Assembly (NCBI GenBank): GCA_934373635.1
Contig: CAKROZ010000003.1
Coordinates: 62,001 to 126,000, forward strand
From: an uncultured Eubacteriales bacterium
GTDB taxonomy: Bacteria; Bacillota; Clostridia; Oscillospirales; CAG-272
Direction of reading: 5' to 3'
Length of the DNA stretch: 64,000 nucleotides
This document shows, piece by piece, positions 33,351 to 42,179 of the stretch. Numbering within the stretch: position 1 is the first letter of the stretch; every line of letters starts with the position of its first letter. A program made the translations under genes and the position numbers. The notes beneath the pieces were generated by a model. It was not told the DNA's origin and did not search any database. It saw nothing but the letters and a program-made list of their open reading frames with translations.

Positions 33351-35299
33351 TATTCCGATGCCTCCCTTAATTCTTGTCCGAAGTATTCTCTCGGTATGTA
33401 CTTAAAACTCTTTTGTGCGAGCAACCTCATTTCTTCCACCGACAACACCATATTTTGATTGAGCCAAACATTTCTAATCTTCTTAAACGCTTCGGCATCC
33501 AGAATATGTTTGTTGAAATCGTCTCGGTTGAGGATAAGAACATTCTTCACGCCGTCAACCTCTTGTGCCGTCTGCAATTCTATCATTTCCTTGATATGGA
33601 GGCAAAGCACGTTGCTTAACAGATAGTCCTCCGGCTTTCGCGGAGTCCAATCACATTTGAAATATTTTAAATTGGCAGGTATTCCTGCAACATGATTACC
33701 TTTTTTTGTAATACCAATGATTTTAAGTATATTATTTTCAATAACCCATTTTATCTCATCATATTTTTCGTTGTTGGCGGAAATAATTTCTTCCGCATTT
33801 TCTATTGTTTTGTTTGTTTTTTTTAAGACGGTTGGAGTTATTTTTTGTTCAAAAAGAGTTTCTTTAACATCTTTATTATGTATAAATCCTTTGATTGCAG
33901 CGACTAAACGGGGATATGTAACTGACGATGCAATGCCATTTTCCTCGCAAAACTCTTTCCACTCATTAGAAGCAATATCAATTTTTCCGTGAGTAGCTTT
34001 GAATTCTTTTTCTTTCTTCTCTCCAACCTCATTATTCGTGCAAAGAATAAATCGGCGATTTCCGCCAAGTTCGGCATTAAGCATCAATGTCGCATGTCCG
34101 GTTGTTCCGGAACCTGCAAAGAAGTCAACAATTATTGCATTCGGTCTGTATAAAGTTACCGCGCGAAGACATTCATACGTATTATAGACCGATTTAGGGA
34201 ATGAAAAGTCATTCTTTGGAACCATAGCGTTAATCAGTTGTGTTCCATATTCGTTTGAATCATATTTCTTGTCAACCCAAACAGTGCGGTAAGGAGCATA
34301 ATTTTTACCTAATTCAACATCGTATATTCCATTTATTTTTTTAACTCTAAGAAGATGTTTGATATTTACAACAGAGTCAGTATTATATCGCCATTTACGT
34401 TCTGTTCCTTGAATGTCAATAGGGTAAATCGAAATAGTTCCATCATCATTAAACACATTACGACTGGGATGAAAATCTAATTCGTGCGTCATATTAGGAC
34501 CAAACCCGACTATCGTCCCATCGGGCGTGACATTAATGGCATAAAAGCAAGTGGCAGCATCCGTTCTCAAAGACTCATGACCATTGTCTCGCAAATCACG
34601 CCAATCAATGTCCTCCTCGGCAACAGAGCAATCTTCTATAACCTTATATCCTTTTTTATAAACGAAAATTGCAAATTCATTTACATATGAAAAATTATCG
34701 CCCTGTACTCCGCGCGGGTTATGGACAATCGTAATAGGATCAATGGAATAATTTTGTCCGAACACATCTTCCAGCAATAACAGGGTCGTGCCCAATTCGT
34801 TTTCATCTATAGCACAAATCAGCACTCCATCATCTTTTAATAGTTTCTTCGCAAGCACAAGTCTTACATTCATCATACTAAGCCATTTGCTATGACGATA
34901 AACATCTTTTTTATCCACATAATTATTATTGTATTTCCAGTCTTTTGCACCCGTATTATAGGGAGGATCAATATAAATGCAATCCACATTTCCCTTATGT
35001 GTTTTTTCAAGAAGGTAAAGCGATTGTAAATTGTCCCCCTCTAAAATAAAGTTGTACGGCAATTCGGTTTTTTCTGAAAGACAACGTGATTTATCTTCCG
35101 TAAATACAGGAATATTTGATTTCAATATTTCATCGACTTGTTCCGTATGTTCTTCCCAAACAAGCCCAAACTTTTTATCTGTTAAAAAATTCTCTATCTC
35201 GTTGAATGCACGGATAGAGTCATCGTCACTATGTGTTTTTTTCAATTCAGCTAAAAATGTTAGCATTCGCTCTCTTTTTTTCTTTGAAATATTTCCCAT
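33350..35299 (-). CDS. mod: Type III restriction-modification DNA methyltransferase Mod subunit
   Basis: 649 residues. Adenine-N6 methyltransferase of the beta class, since the catalytic DPPY (residues 111-114) precedes the S-adenosylmethionine motif FFAGSGTTGHA (about 400). The target-recognition part lies between them and is highly variable in the family. The last third carries a poorly conserved tail. Strongly AT-rich relative to the neighbouring topoisomerase gene. Transcribed with res from a promoter at 35376-35404. The recognition sequence cannot be predicted. Confidence 0.94.
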   Translation of the reverse strand: MGNISKKKRERMLTFLAELKKTHSDDDSIRAFNEIENFLTDKKFGLVWEEHTEQVDEILKSNIPVFTEDKSRCLSEKTELPYNFILEGDNLQSLYLLEKTHKGNVDCIYIDPPYNTGAKDWKYNNNYVDKKDVYRHSKWLSMMNVRLVLAKKLLKDDGVLICAIDENELGTTLLLLEDVFGQNYSIDPITIVHNPRGVQGDNFSYVNEFAIFVYKKGYKVIEDCSVAEEDIDWRDLRDNGHESLRTDAATCFYAINVTPDGTIVGFGPNMTHELDFHPSRNVFNDDGTISIYPIDIQGTERKWRYNTDSVVNIKHLLRVKKINGIYDVELGKNYAPYRTVWVDKKYDSNEYGTQLINAMVPKNDFSFPKSVYNTYECLRAVTLYRPNAIIVDFFAGSGTTGHATLMLNAELGGNRRFILCTNNEVGEKKEKEFKATHGKIDIASNEWKEFCEENGIASSVTYPRLVAAIKGFIHNKDVKETLFEQKITPTVLKKTNKTIENAEEIISANNEKYDEIKWVIENNILKIIGITKKGNHVAGIPANLKYFKCDWTPRKPEDYLLSNVLCLHIKEMIELQTAQEVDGVKNVLILNRDDFNKHILDAEAFKKIRNVWLNQNMVLSVEEMRLLAQKSFKYIPREYFGQELREASE

Positions 35300-35375
35300 T
35301 ATTTACTCCCTAACCGATTATTTTATAATTCTTTATGTCTTTTTATCAATCACTCAAACCCTGTCAGCATAAATC

Positions 35376-35404
35376 ATTATATCACAAGAAATTGGCTTTT
35401 TCAA
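35376..35404 (-). promoter_or_regulatory. Promoter of mod-res
   Basis: TTGAAA (35404-35399), 17-nt spacer, TATAAT (35381-35376), within the AT-rich right edge of the island. Confidence 0.75.
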
Positions 35405-35429
35405 CACTTTCATTGCAAAAGCACAAAAA

Positions 35430-35467
35430 CGAGGGGCTCGTGCTTATGCGACAGCCCCTTTTTTTGA
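35430..35467. terminator. Terminator at the island edge containing an IS-end-like sequence
   Basis: Stem AGGGGCT/AGCCCCT followed by T7 on the plus side and CGTTTTTG on the minus side; it ends the topoisomerase operon. Its loop and arm contain TTATGCGACAGCC, the reverse complement of a 13-mer found at the start of the IS1182-like remnant (48780-48792). Confidence 0.6.
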
Positions 35468-35528
35468 TTCTTGCAGGAATCATACTTTCTTTTCCTTTGC
35501 ACCGATGGCATCAAACAAAAAGAAGATG

Positions 35529-37751
35529 TCAGACATCAAGTTTCAGCTTCCCGTAGGCGACGCCGCTCGCGGGGACGACGAGCTTTTTACACTTTTGCGC
35601 GTTCTCGCCGAGGTCGTCGATGCGCGTCGTGGCGAAGTCTGCTTTCGCCTTCTTCGTGAGCTGTATGAGCTGCGTACCGCCTGCGGTACGCGTGGTCATT
35701 TCGGTCACGAGGGTGCTCTTGATGAGAATTCCCTTTCCGTTATCCGCCTTGATAAAGATGGTGAGGGGTGTTTTCTTTTTCTCATAGAAGGCGGCAATCG
35801 GGCGGGAGGTCGCGCTGAAGGCGCCCGAGATCTTCTTCCGTCTTGTCTTCGCCTCATATGCCGACATGGGGACCTTTACGCCCTTGCCGTTCTCGAAGAG
35901 ATAGATCATCTTATCCTCGGGAACGATGTCATAGATCATCTGTGCGCCGACGACGTGCTCGTCATCCTCCATCGACAGCTTTGCGGGGACGTAATCGCCC
36001 ATCTGCGACGCCTTCGTCAGGTCGAAGTCGGCGACGCGGGCGCGGTAGATCTGCCCCTTGTCGGTGAAGAACAGGACATCGCCGCGGTTGTCGGTATCCT
36101 CCTCATAGATGATGAAGTCACCTTCCTTGAGCTTATGCTCTTCTGCGGCTCTTGCGGACTGCACCGAGAGCTTCTTGAAGTAGCCGCCGCGGGTGAGGAC
36201 GAGGCGGCAATTGTAATTTTCGAAGAAGAGGTCTTCTTTCGTGACGGCGCTCCCTTCTCCCTTCTCGGCGATCTGCGTTTTTCTCGGCTTGCCGTACTTC
36301 TTCTTGATCTCTTGGAGTTGGGCGATGATGCGCGCCTTCAATTTGATCTCGTCCTTCAAGGTCGCTTTCAGCTCTTCGATCTCCTTTTGCAGACTCTCAA
36401 TCTCCTGCACGCGGTTGATGATATACTGACGGTTGAGGTTACGCAATTTGATCTCGGCGATATACTCCGCCTGCTTTGTCGACAGGTGGAAGCCCTCGGC
36501 GAGGTTCGGCACGACGTCCTCTTCCTTCTCCGTACTGCGGATGATGCGGATCGCCTTATCGATATCGAGCAGGATCGCGGCAAGTCCGAGGAGAAGATGA
36601 AGTTTATCTTCCTTCTTTTCCAGTTCGAATTTCAGCTCGCGGGTCAGGCAACCGACGCGGAAGCGGATCCACTCGGTGAGGATCTCCTTGACGCCGAGCT
36701 GCATCGGCGTTCCGCCGACGAGGATATTGAAGTTGCAATCAAAATTGTTCTCAAGCTCGGTCGCGGCAAAGAGCTTTTGCATGACGACATCGGGATCGGC
36801 GTCTTTTTTCAGATCGAAGGTGAGCTTGAAGCCGTTCAGGTCGATGGCGTCGCGGACGTCGGTCACCTCGCGGAGCTTCCCCGCTTTGATCATGTCCGCC
36901 GATTTTTTCATAATGGATTCGATGCAGGAGCTATACGGGATCTCGAGGATGTCGATGAAATGCTCCTTGCGATTGATCTCATATTTTGCGCGCATACGGA
37001 AGCTTCCGACGCCTGTCTCGTAGATCTTGCGCATCTGATCTCTGTCATAGAGGATCTCGGCGCCGCCCGGGAAATCGGGCGCCTTGATGATATCGAGAAG
37101 GCGGTCGATGCTCGTGTTCGGATTTTTTAATAGGGCGACCGTACCGTCGCAGATCTCGGCAAGGTTGAAGGAACAGATCGAGCACGCCATACCGACGGCG
37201 ATACCGAGGTTCGGCGAGACGAGAATGTTCGGGAAGGTCGTCGGCAGAAGCGTCGGCTCCTTCGTGGTATTGTCATAGTTCGGCACGAAGTCGACGGCGT
37301 TTTTATCGATCCCCGAGAAAAGCTCGTTACAGAACGGATCGAGCTTTGCCTCCGTATAACGTGAGGCGGCATACGCCATATCGCGGGAATACTGCTTACC
37401 GAAGGAGCCTTTGGAATCGATGAACGGATGTAGCAATGCCTCGTTACCGCGCGTCAGACGCACCATCGTCTCATAGATGGAGGAATCGCCGTGCGGATTC
37501 AAGTGCATGGTCTGTCCGACGATATTCGCACTTTTCACTTTCTGCCCGGACATAAGTCCCATTTTATACATAGTATAGAGGAGTTTTCTATGTGCGGGCT
37601 TGAAGCCGTCGATCTCGGGAAGCGCGCGAGAGATGATAACGCTCATCGCGTAGGGCATATAGTTCTTCTCGAGCGTCTCGGTGATCGGCTGGAGGGTCGG
37701 CGCCGCTTCGTTCAGTTTATAGTCTTCTTCGGTGGTTTTCTTTTTTGCCAT
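35529..37751 (-). CDS. parC: DNA topoisomerase (ATP-hydrolysing) subunit A, ParC-like
   Basis: 740 residues. Type IIA topoisomerase A subunit: winged helix with KPAHRKLLYTM (more usual KPVQRRILYAM), catalytic Tyr in AASRYTEAKL, a coiled-coil tower (about 440-500) and a C-terminal beta-pinwheel. The gyrase-defining GyrA box (QRRGGKG type) is absent, which argues for a topoisomerase IV-like decatenase. No B subunit gene is adjacent in this window. Last gene of coaE-aminopeptidase-prfA-tsaC-parC. Could instead be a divergent second GyrA. Confidence 0.8.
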   Translation of the reverse strand: MAKKKTTEEDYKLNEAAPTLQPITETLEKNYMPYAMSVIISRALPEIDGFKPAHRKLLYTMYKMGLMSGQKVKSANIVGQTMHLNPHGDSSIYETMVRLTRGNEALLHPFIDSKGSFGKQYSRDMAYAASRYTEAKLDPFCNELFSGIDKNAVDFVPNYDNTTKEPTLLPTTFPNILVSPNLGIAVGMACSICSFNLAEICDGTVALLKNPNTSIDRLLDIIKAPDFPGGAEILYDRDQMRKIYETGVGSFRMRAKYEINRKEHFIDILEIPYSSCIESIMKKSADMIKAGKLREVTDVRDAIDLNGFKLTFDLKKDADPDVVMQKLFAATELENNFDCNFNILVGGTPMQLGVKEILTEWIRFRVGCLTRELKFELEKKEDKLHLLLGLAAILLDIDKAIRIIRSTEKEEDVVPNLAEGFHLSTKQAEYIAEIKLRNLNRQYIINRVQEIESLQKEIEELKATLKDEIKLKARIIAQLQEIKKKYGKPRKTQIAEKGEGSAVTKEDLFFENYNCRLVLTRGGYFKKLSVQSARAAEEHKLKEGDFIIYEEDTDNRGDVLFFTDKGQIYRARVADFDLTKASQMGDYVPAKLSMEDDEHVVGAQMIYDIVPEDKMIYLFENGKGVKVPMSAYEAKTRRKKISGAFSATSRPIAAFYEKKKTPLTIFIKADNGKGILIKSTLVTEMTTRTAGGTQLIQLTKKAKADFATTRIDDLGENAQKCKKLVVPASGVAYGKLKLDV

Positions 37752-37800
37752 GACTTGTCCTTTTCTCGGAGTTTTGTTCTTTGCTTCGGATATGCGGCGA

Positions 37801-38847
37801 TCAGAGCTTCACGATCTGATGCGCCGCGGCGCGGATCATTCGGTTATATAAGGCGAGCCCGACGCCGCTCGCGGGCGGCAGGGGGGCATAGATGGCATCG
37901 TAATTTTTCTTATCCGCCTCTCGGAGGAGATAAAAGAGGCGATGCGCCTGCGACAGCTCGTCCGAGCGGGCGCCGAAGTCGTAGAGATCGGCATCAGGAA
38001 GCGTCTCGCGGAGGGATGCGAGATCCTCACTGTACGCTATGACGGCGAGCTTCCATTTTCTGTCCGCAAGATAACGGGCGACGGCATCCCGTGCTCCGTC
38101 GAGCAAAAACACGGGGCACTTCGGCGCGTAGTGGCGGTATTTCATTCCCGGAGAAAGAGCGACTTCCCCTTCCTTCAATTGCTCGGTCACGGCGCCCGCG
38201 ATATGCACTGTGGGAACGACCGCGGAAAGCTCCTCGGGTGTGATCCTTCCCGGTCGGAGAAGGGTCAGAGAGCCATCGTCCTCGATCTTCACGATGGTGG
38301 ATTCGAGTCCGAATTCCGAGGCTCCTCCGTCGATGATCATATCGACGCGCCCGCGCATGTCGTCAATGACGTGGGCGGCGCTCGTCGGTGAGGGACTGCC
38401 CGAAAGGTTCGCCGACGGGGCGGCGATCGGCACGCCCGAAAGCTCGATCAGGCGATGCGCCACGGGGTGAGAGGGACACCTGACGGCGACCGTATCGAGT
38501 CCGCCGCGCGTCGTCTTCGGGATATTGTCGCGGGAGCGGAGAATGACGGTCAGGGGTCCCGGCATGAATGCCGCGGCAAGCTTATCGTAGATCGGAGTGG
38601 TATACGTATAGGTCGCCGCGTCCTCGGGTCTTGCAATATGGATGATCAGGGGGTTATCGGACGGTCTGCCCTTCGCGGCATAGATCTTTGCCGCGGCGGG
38701 AGCACTCGTCGCGTCCGCACCGAGTCCGTACACCGTCTCGGTGGGAAAAACGACCAGCCCGCCGCCGCGGATCACGGCGGCGGCGCGGACAAGATCGGCA
38801 TCGGCGCGCGCGTCCAAGGGGACGGCGCGGATCAGTTCGGTTTCCAT
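37801..38847 (-). CDS. tsaC: L-threonylcarbamoyladenylate synthase (Sua5 type)
   Basis: Uses threonine, bicarbonate and ATP to make the intermediate for the t6A37 modification of ANN-reading tRNAs. 348 residues: YrdC/Sua5 domain (GGLVVFPTETVYGLGADA, then KGRPSDNPLIIHI), and the extra C-terminal Sua5 domain linked by SPGMKYRHYAPKCPV. The longer Sua5/YwlC form is usual in Firmicutes. 8 nt downstream of prfA. Confidence 0.93.
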   Translation of the reverse strand: METELIRAVPLDARADADLVRAAAVIRGGGLVVFPTETVYGLGADATSAPAAAKIYAAKGRPSDNPLIIHIARPEDAATYTYTTPIYDKLAAAFMPGPLTVILRSRDNIPKTTRGGLDTVAVRCPSHPVAHRLIELSGVPIAAPSANLSGSPSPTSAAHVIDDMRGRVDMIIDGGASEFGLESTIVKIEDDGSLTLLRPGRITPEELSAVVPTVHIAGAVTEQLKEGEVALSPGMKYRHYAPKCPVFLLDGARDAVARYLADRKWKLAVIAYSEDLASLRETLPDADLYDFGARSDELSQAHRLFYLLREADKKNYDAIYAPLPPASGVGLALYNRMIRAAAHQIVKL

Positions 38848-38855
38848 GGATAGGC

Positions 38856-39926
38856 TTACTCCTCACCCTTCAGTTTTTCCGCCGTTTCGACCGCGGTCAG
38901 CTCCTCGACGAGAGGATCGATCCCGCCGTTCATCACGTCATCGAGCGTATAGAGCGTGCGGTTGATCCGATGGTCGGTCACGCGCGACTGCGGAAAATTG
39001 TAGGTGCGTATTTTTTCGCTTCGGTCACCGCTGCCGACCTGACTCTTTCGGGTGGCGGCAATGCCCTCCGTTTGTTCTCTTTGTTTGATGTCATAGAGCT
39101 TGGTTTTCAGAACGTGGAGCGCGCGCTCTTTATTCTGAAGCTGACTGCGTTCGCCGTCACATTCGACGACGATGCCGCTCGGCTTATGGATCAGGCGAAC
39201 GGCGGATTCGGTCTTGTTGATGTGCTGACCGCCCGCTCCGCTCGATTTACAGGTCTCGAAGCGGATGTCCTGCGGCAGGATCTCCACCTCGATGTCCTCC
39301 GCCTCGGGCAATACGGCGACGGTGACGGTCGAGGTCTGGATCCTTCCGTTCGACTCGGTGACGGGGATCCTCTGGACACGGTGAACGCCGCTCTCGTATT
39401 TGAAAGCGGCGTATGCGCCCTGTCCGATGACCGAAAAGGTGATCTCCTTCAAGCCGCCGAGCCCCGTCTCGGAGAGGTTCAGCACCTCGATGCGGAAGCC
39501 GCGGCGTGCGGCATACATCGAGTACATGCGATAGAGATCGGCGGCAAAGAGCGCCGCCTCTTCCCCACCCGCGGCGGGACGGATCTCGACGATAACGTTT
39601 TTCGTATCGGAAGGATCCTTCGGGATAAGGAGGACGCGAAGCTCGTCAAAGAGGCGGCGCTCCTCCTTTTTCATGGTGAGATATTCTTCCTCCGCGAGTG
39701 CGCGAAGCTCGGGCTCGGCGTCCTCCGCATGCATCAGCTCCTCCGCCTCGTCTCTTGCCTTTACGGTCTCTTTATACTCGCGGTACTTCCCGACGATCGG
39801 GGAAAGCGCGCTGTACTCCTTCGAAAGGTCGCGGTAACGGGCGGCATCGCTCACCGCATCGGGCGCCGACAAGAGGCGCTCCACCTCGCGGAAGCGGTCA
39901 TTTGCTTTTTCGAGTTTCTCTAACAT
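38856..39926 (-). CDS. prfA: Peptide chain release factor 1
   Basis: Terminates translation at UAA and UAG. 356 residues, normal length. The GGQ peptidyl-hydrolysis loop is seen in GAGGQHINKTESAVR, and the RF1-type end GDRSEKIRTYNFPQSRVTDHRI is present. It lies between the aminopeptidase and tsaC; in many Firmicutes prfA and tsaC are close neighbours. Confidence 0.96.
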   Translation of the reverse strand: MLEKLEKANDRFREVERLLSAPDAVSDAARYRDLSKEYSALSPIVGKYREYKETVKARDEAEELMHAEDAEPELRALAEEEYLTMKKEERRLFDELRVLLIPKDPSDTKNVIVEIRPAAGGEEAALFAADLYRMYSMYAARRGFRIEVLNLSETGLGGLKEITFSVIGQGAYAAFKYESGVHRVQRIPVTESNGRIQTSTVTVAVLPEAEDIEVEILPQDIRFETCKSSGAGGQHINKTESAVRLIHKPSGIVVECDGERSQLQNKERALHVLKTKLYDIKQREQTEGIAATRKSQVGSGDRSEKIRTYNFPQSRVTDHRINRTLYTLDDVMNGGIDPLVEELTAVETAEKLKGEE

Positions 39927-39972
39927 TTCGGGCTTTGCTCCTTCTCCGTTTGGTCAAATCGGGAGAAGTGGG

Positions 39973-41379
39973 CTATGCGAGAAATGCGAGAAATGCCTCA
40001 TAGGTCGAATAGACGTCGCCCTTGGAGACGACCTCATAGGGGGCGTGCATGGAGATCACGGGGACGCCGAGGTCGACCGTGGCGATGTTGTGCTTCGAGA
40101 TATACATGGCGACCGTTCCGCCGCCGCCCGCGTCCACCTTTCCGAGCTCTGCCGTCTGCCAGATAACGCCGTGCTCGGCAAAGAGACGGCGGATAAAGCC
40201 GACGTACTCGGCGGAGGCGTCGTTGGTCCCCGACTTTCCTCTCGCGCCCGTGAATTTGCTCATCGCGGTACCGCAGGAGACGATCGCGCTGTTGCGCTTC
40301 TCGTACACGTCGGCGAAGTTCGGGTCGTAGGCGGCGGTCACGTCGGCGGACAGGCACATCGAATGTGCGCGAACCACGACGGGATTCTTACCGAGCGAGC
40401 GGGAAAGTTCTTCCATGATGTCGACGAGGACATCCGACTGCATTCCCGTCATGCCTACCGAGCCGATCTCTTCCTTATCCGCGAGAATGACCATTACGGT
40501 ATGCTTTTTGTCATCGCTGTCGAGCAGTGCGGTGACGGCGGGATAGGAGCAAACTCTGTCGTCGTGTCCGTAAGCGGCGATCAGGGCGCGGTCAAAGCCG
40601 ACGTCCTTCGCGCGGAAGGCGGGAACCAGCGAAAGCTCCGCGCTGATGAAGTCCTCCTCCGTGACGCCGTACTTCTCGTTCAGAAGCGAGAGGGCGGTCA
40701 GCTTGATCTTATCGGTCACATCGGGATCGTCGTACGGAAGACCGCCGATGAGGATATTCAGCGTTTCGCCCGCGATGGCGGAACCGAGAGGCTCGGTGCA
40801 CTGCTTCGCACCGAGGTGGGGCAGCAGGTCGTTGATATAGAAGATAGGGTCACCCTCGTCCTCTCCAACCGAGACCCTGACACATTCACCGTCGGCGCGC
40901 ACCATGACGCCGTGAAGGGCGAGCGGGATCGCCGTCCACTGATACTTTTTGATACCGCCGTAATAGTGGGTCTTCATAAAGCCCATGCCGGCATCTTCAT
41001 AGAGGGGCACCTGCTTCAAGTCGATGCGGGGAGAGTCGATGTGCGCGGCGATGATGCGGACGCCGTCCGACTCGAGATCGTTTTCTCCGACGTGGAGGAA
41101 GACGACGCTCTTTCCGCCGTTGTTATAATATTTTCTGTCGCCGACCTTCAGCGTATCGCCGAGGCGGTATTCGGTATAGCCCTTCTTCTCTGCCATGGCG
41201 ATCGCCGTTTCGGTCGCTTCACGCTCGGTCTTCGCTTTGTCGAGGAACGCCTTATAGCCTTCGGCATACTCGTACATGGTACGGATGCGGGCGGCGTCCG
41301 CCTCTTCATATACGTTTTTCTTTTTGTAAGAGAGCGCTTCGAGCATTTCCTGCCCGCGGCTCTTTTTCTTGTCTTCCAT
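39973..41379 (-). CDS. M18 family aminopeptidase
   Basis: 468 residues. Zinc aminopeptidase of the M18 (aminopeptidase I/DAP) family, cytosolic, cleaving N-terminal residues, acidic ones preferred in many members. Metal ligands appear in IIAAHIDSPRIDLK (His-x-Asp), DDRVCSYPA, LADKEEIGSVG (Glu-Glu), and the late ISMHAPYEV. Predicted length fits the 450-480 range. Spaced 46 nt from prfA. Confidence 0.92.
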   Translation of the reverse strand: MEDKKKSRGQEMLEALSYKKKNVYEEADAARIRTMYEYAEGYKAFLDKAKTEREATETAIAMAEKKGYTEYRLGDTLKVGDRKYYNNGGKSVVFLHVGENDLESDGVRIIAAHIDSPRIDLKQVPLYEDAGMGFMKTHYYGGIKKYQWTAIPLALHGVMVRADGECVRVSVGEDEGDPIFYINDLLPHLGAKQCTEPLGSAIAGETLNILIGGLPYDDPDVTDKIKLTALSLLNEKYGVTEEDFISAELSLVPAFRAKDVGFDRALIAAYGHDDRVCSYPAVTALLDSDDKKHTVMVILADKEEIGSVGMTGMQSDVLVDIMEELSRSLGKNPVVVRAHSMCLSADVTAAYDPNFADVYEKRNSAIVSCGTAMSKFTGARGKSGTNDASAEYVGFIRRLFAEHGVIWQTAELGKVDAGGGGTVAMYISKHNIATVDLGVPVISMHAPYEVVSKGDVYSTYEAFLAFLA

Positions 41380-41401
41380 GGGGTTCTCCTTTTCTTATTT
41401 C

Positions 41402-42010
41402 TTATTTTTCTTCGAGAATTTTCCGCACGATACGTCCCGCCGCCTCGGCAAGCTCTTCGGTATCGCCGTTGTTGATAATGTGATAATCGGAATGAGAGAT
41501 CAGATAGTTATCCGAAAACTGCGTTGCGAAGCGGAGGCGCGCCGTCTCGCGATCGATGCCGTCACGCACGACGATGCGGGACAGACGGACGTTTTCGTCC
41601 GCGCTGACGCATACGACGGTATTACATTCCGCGTCAAAGCCCGACTCGAAAAGCAACGGGGCGTCGAAGAGGACTGCGAAGGTTCCCTTCTTCTCCTCTT
41701 CCGCAATTCTGCGTCTGACCTCTTCGAGTATGTAGCGATGAGCGACGGCATTCAGTTTTTTCCGCCGTTCCTCCGCCCCTTCGCCCGAAAAGACGAGCTC
41801 CGCCGTCTTCGCACGATCGAGCGCGCCCTCCGGTGTCAGAACCTCCGAGCCGAGCGCCTCCGCGATCTCCTTCGTACACGGAGAGGCGTGCGAGATCATT
41901 TCATGATAAATGGCATCCGCGTCAAGCACGGGAATCCCCGCCGCCGAAAAAATCGCCGCCACGGTACTCTTCCCGCTCCCGCTTCCGCCGCAAAGACCAA
42001 TGATCTTCAT
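41402..42010 (-). CDS. coaE: Dephospho-CoA kinase
   Basis: Last step of CoA synthesis. 202 residues. P-loop GLCGGSGSGKST, the substrate region PVLDADAIYHEM, and the lid DAPLLFESGFD. The ATG at 42010 is the family start; an in-frame extension to 42088 lacks conservation. First gene of the minus-strand coaE-parC unit, with a consensus promoter at 42080-42109. Confidence 0.93.
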   Translation of the reverse strand: MKIIGLCGGSGSGKSTVAAIFSAAGIPVLDADAIYHEMISHASPCTKEIAEALGSEVLTPEGALDRAKTAELVFSGEGAEERRKKLNAVAHRYILEEVRRRIAEEEKKGTFAVLFDAPLLFESGFDAECNTVVCVSADENVRLSRIVVRDGIDRETARLRFATQFSDNYLISHSDYHIINNGDTEELAEAAGRIVRKILEEK

Positions 42011-42079
42011 ATACAAATCCTGCTTTCGTTTTGTTGCCTTTGCCGTTTTCACGGTGGATGGAATAAAATTTACCATAAT

Positions 42080-42109
42080 ATTATACAATAATTTTTATCC
42101 CTTTGTCAA
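42080..42109 (-). promoter_or_regulatory. Promoter of the coaE operon
   Basis: TTGACA (42109-42104), 18-nt spacer, TATAAT (42085-42080). Confidence 0.85.
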
Positions 42110-42179
42110 GAATTTTCCTGTCATTTCTCGCAAAACGACATATAATTTAATGAAAACCATTCAAAACGGGAGGAACCTC

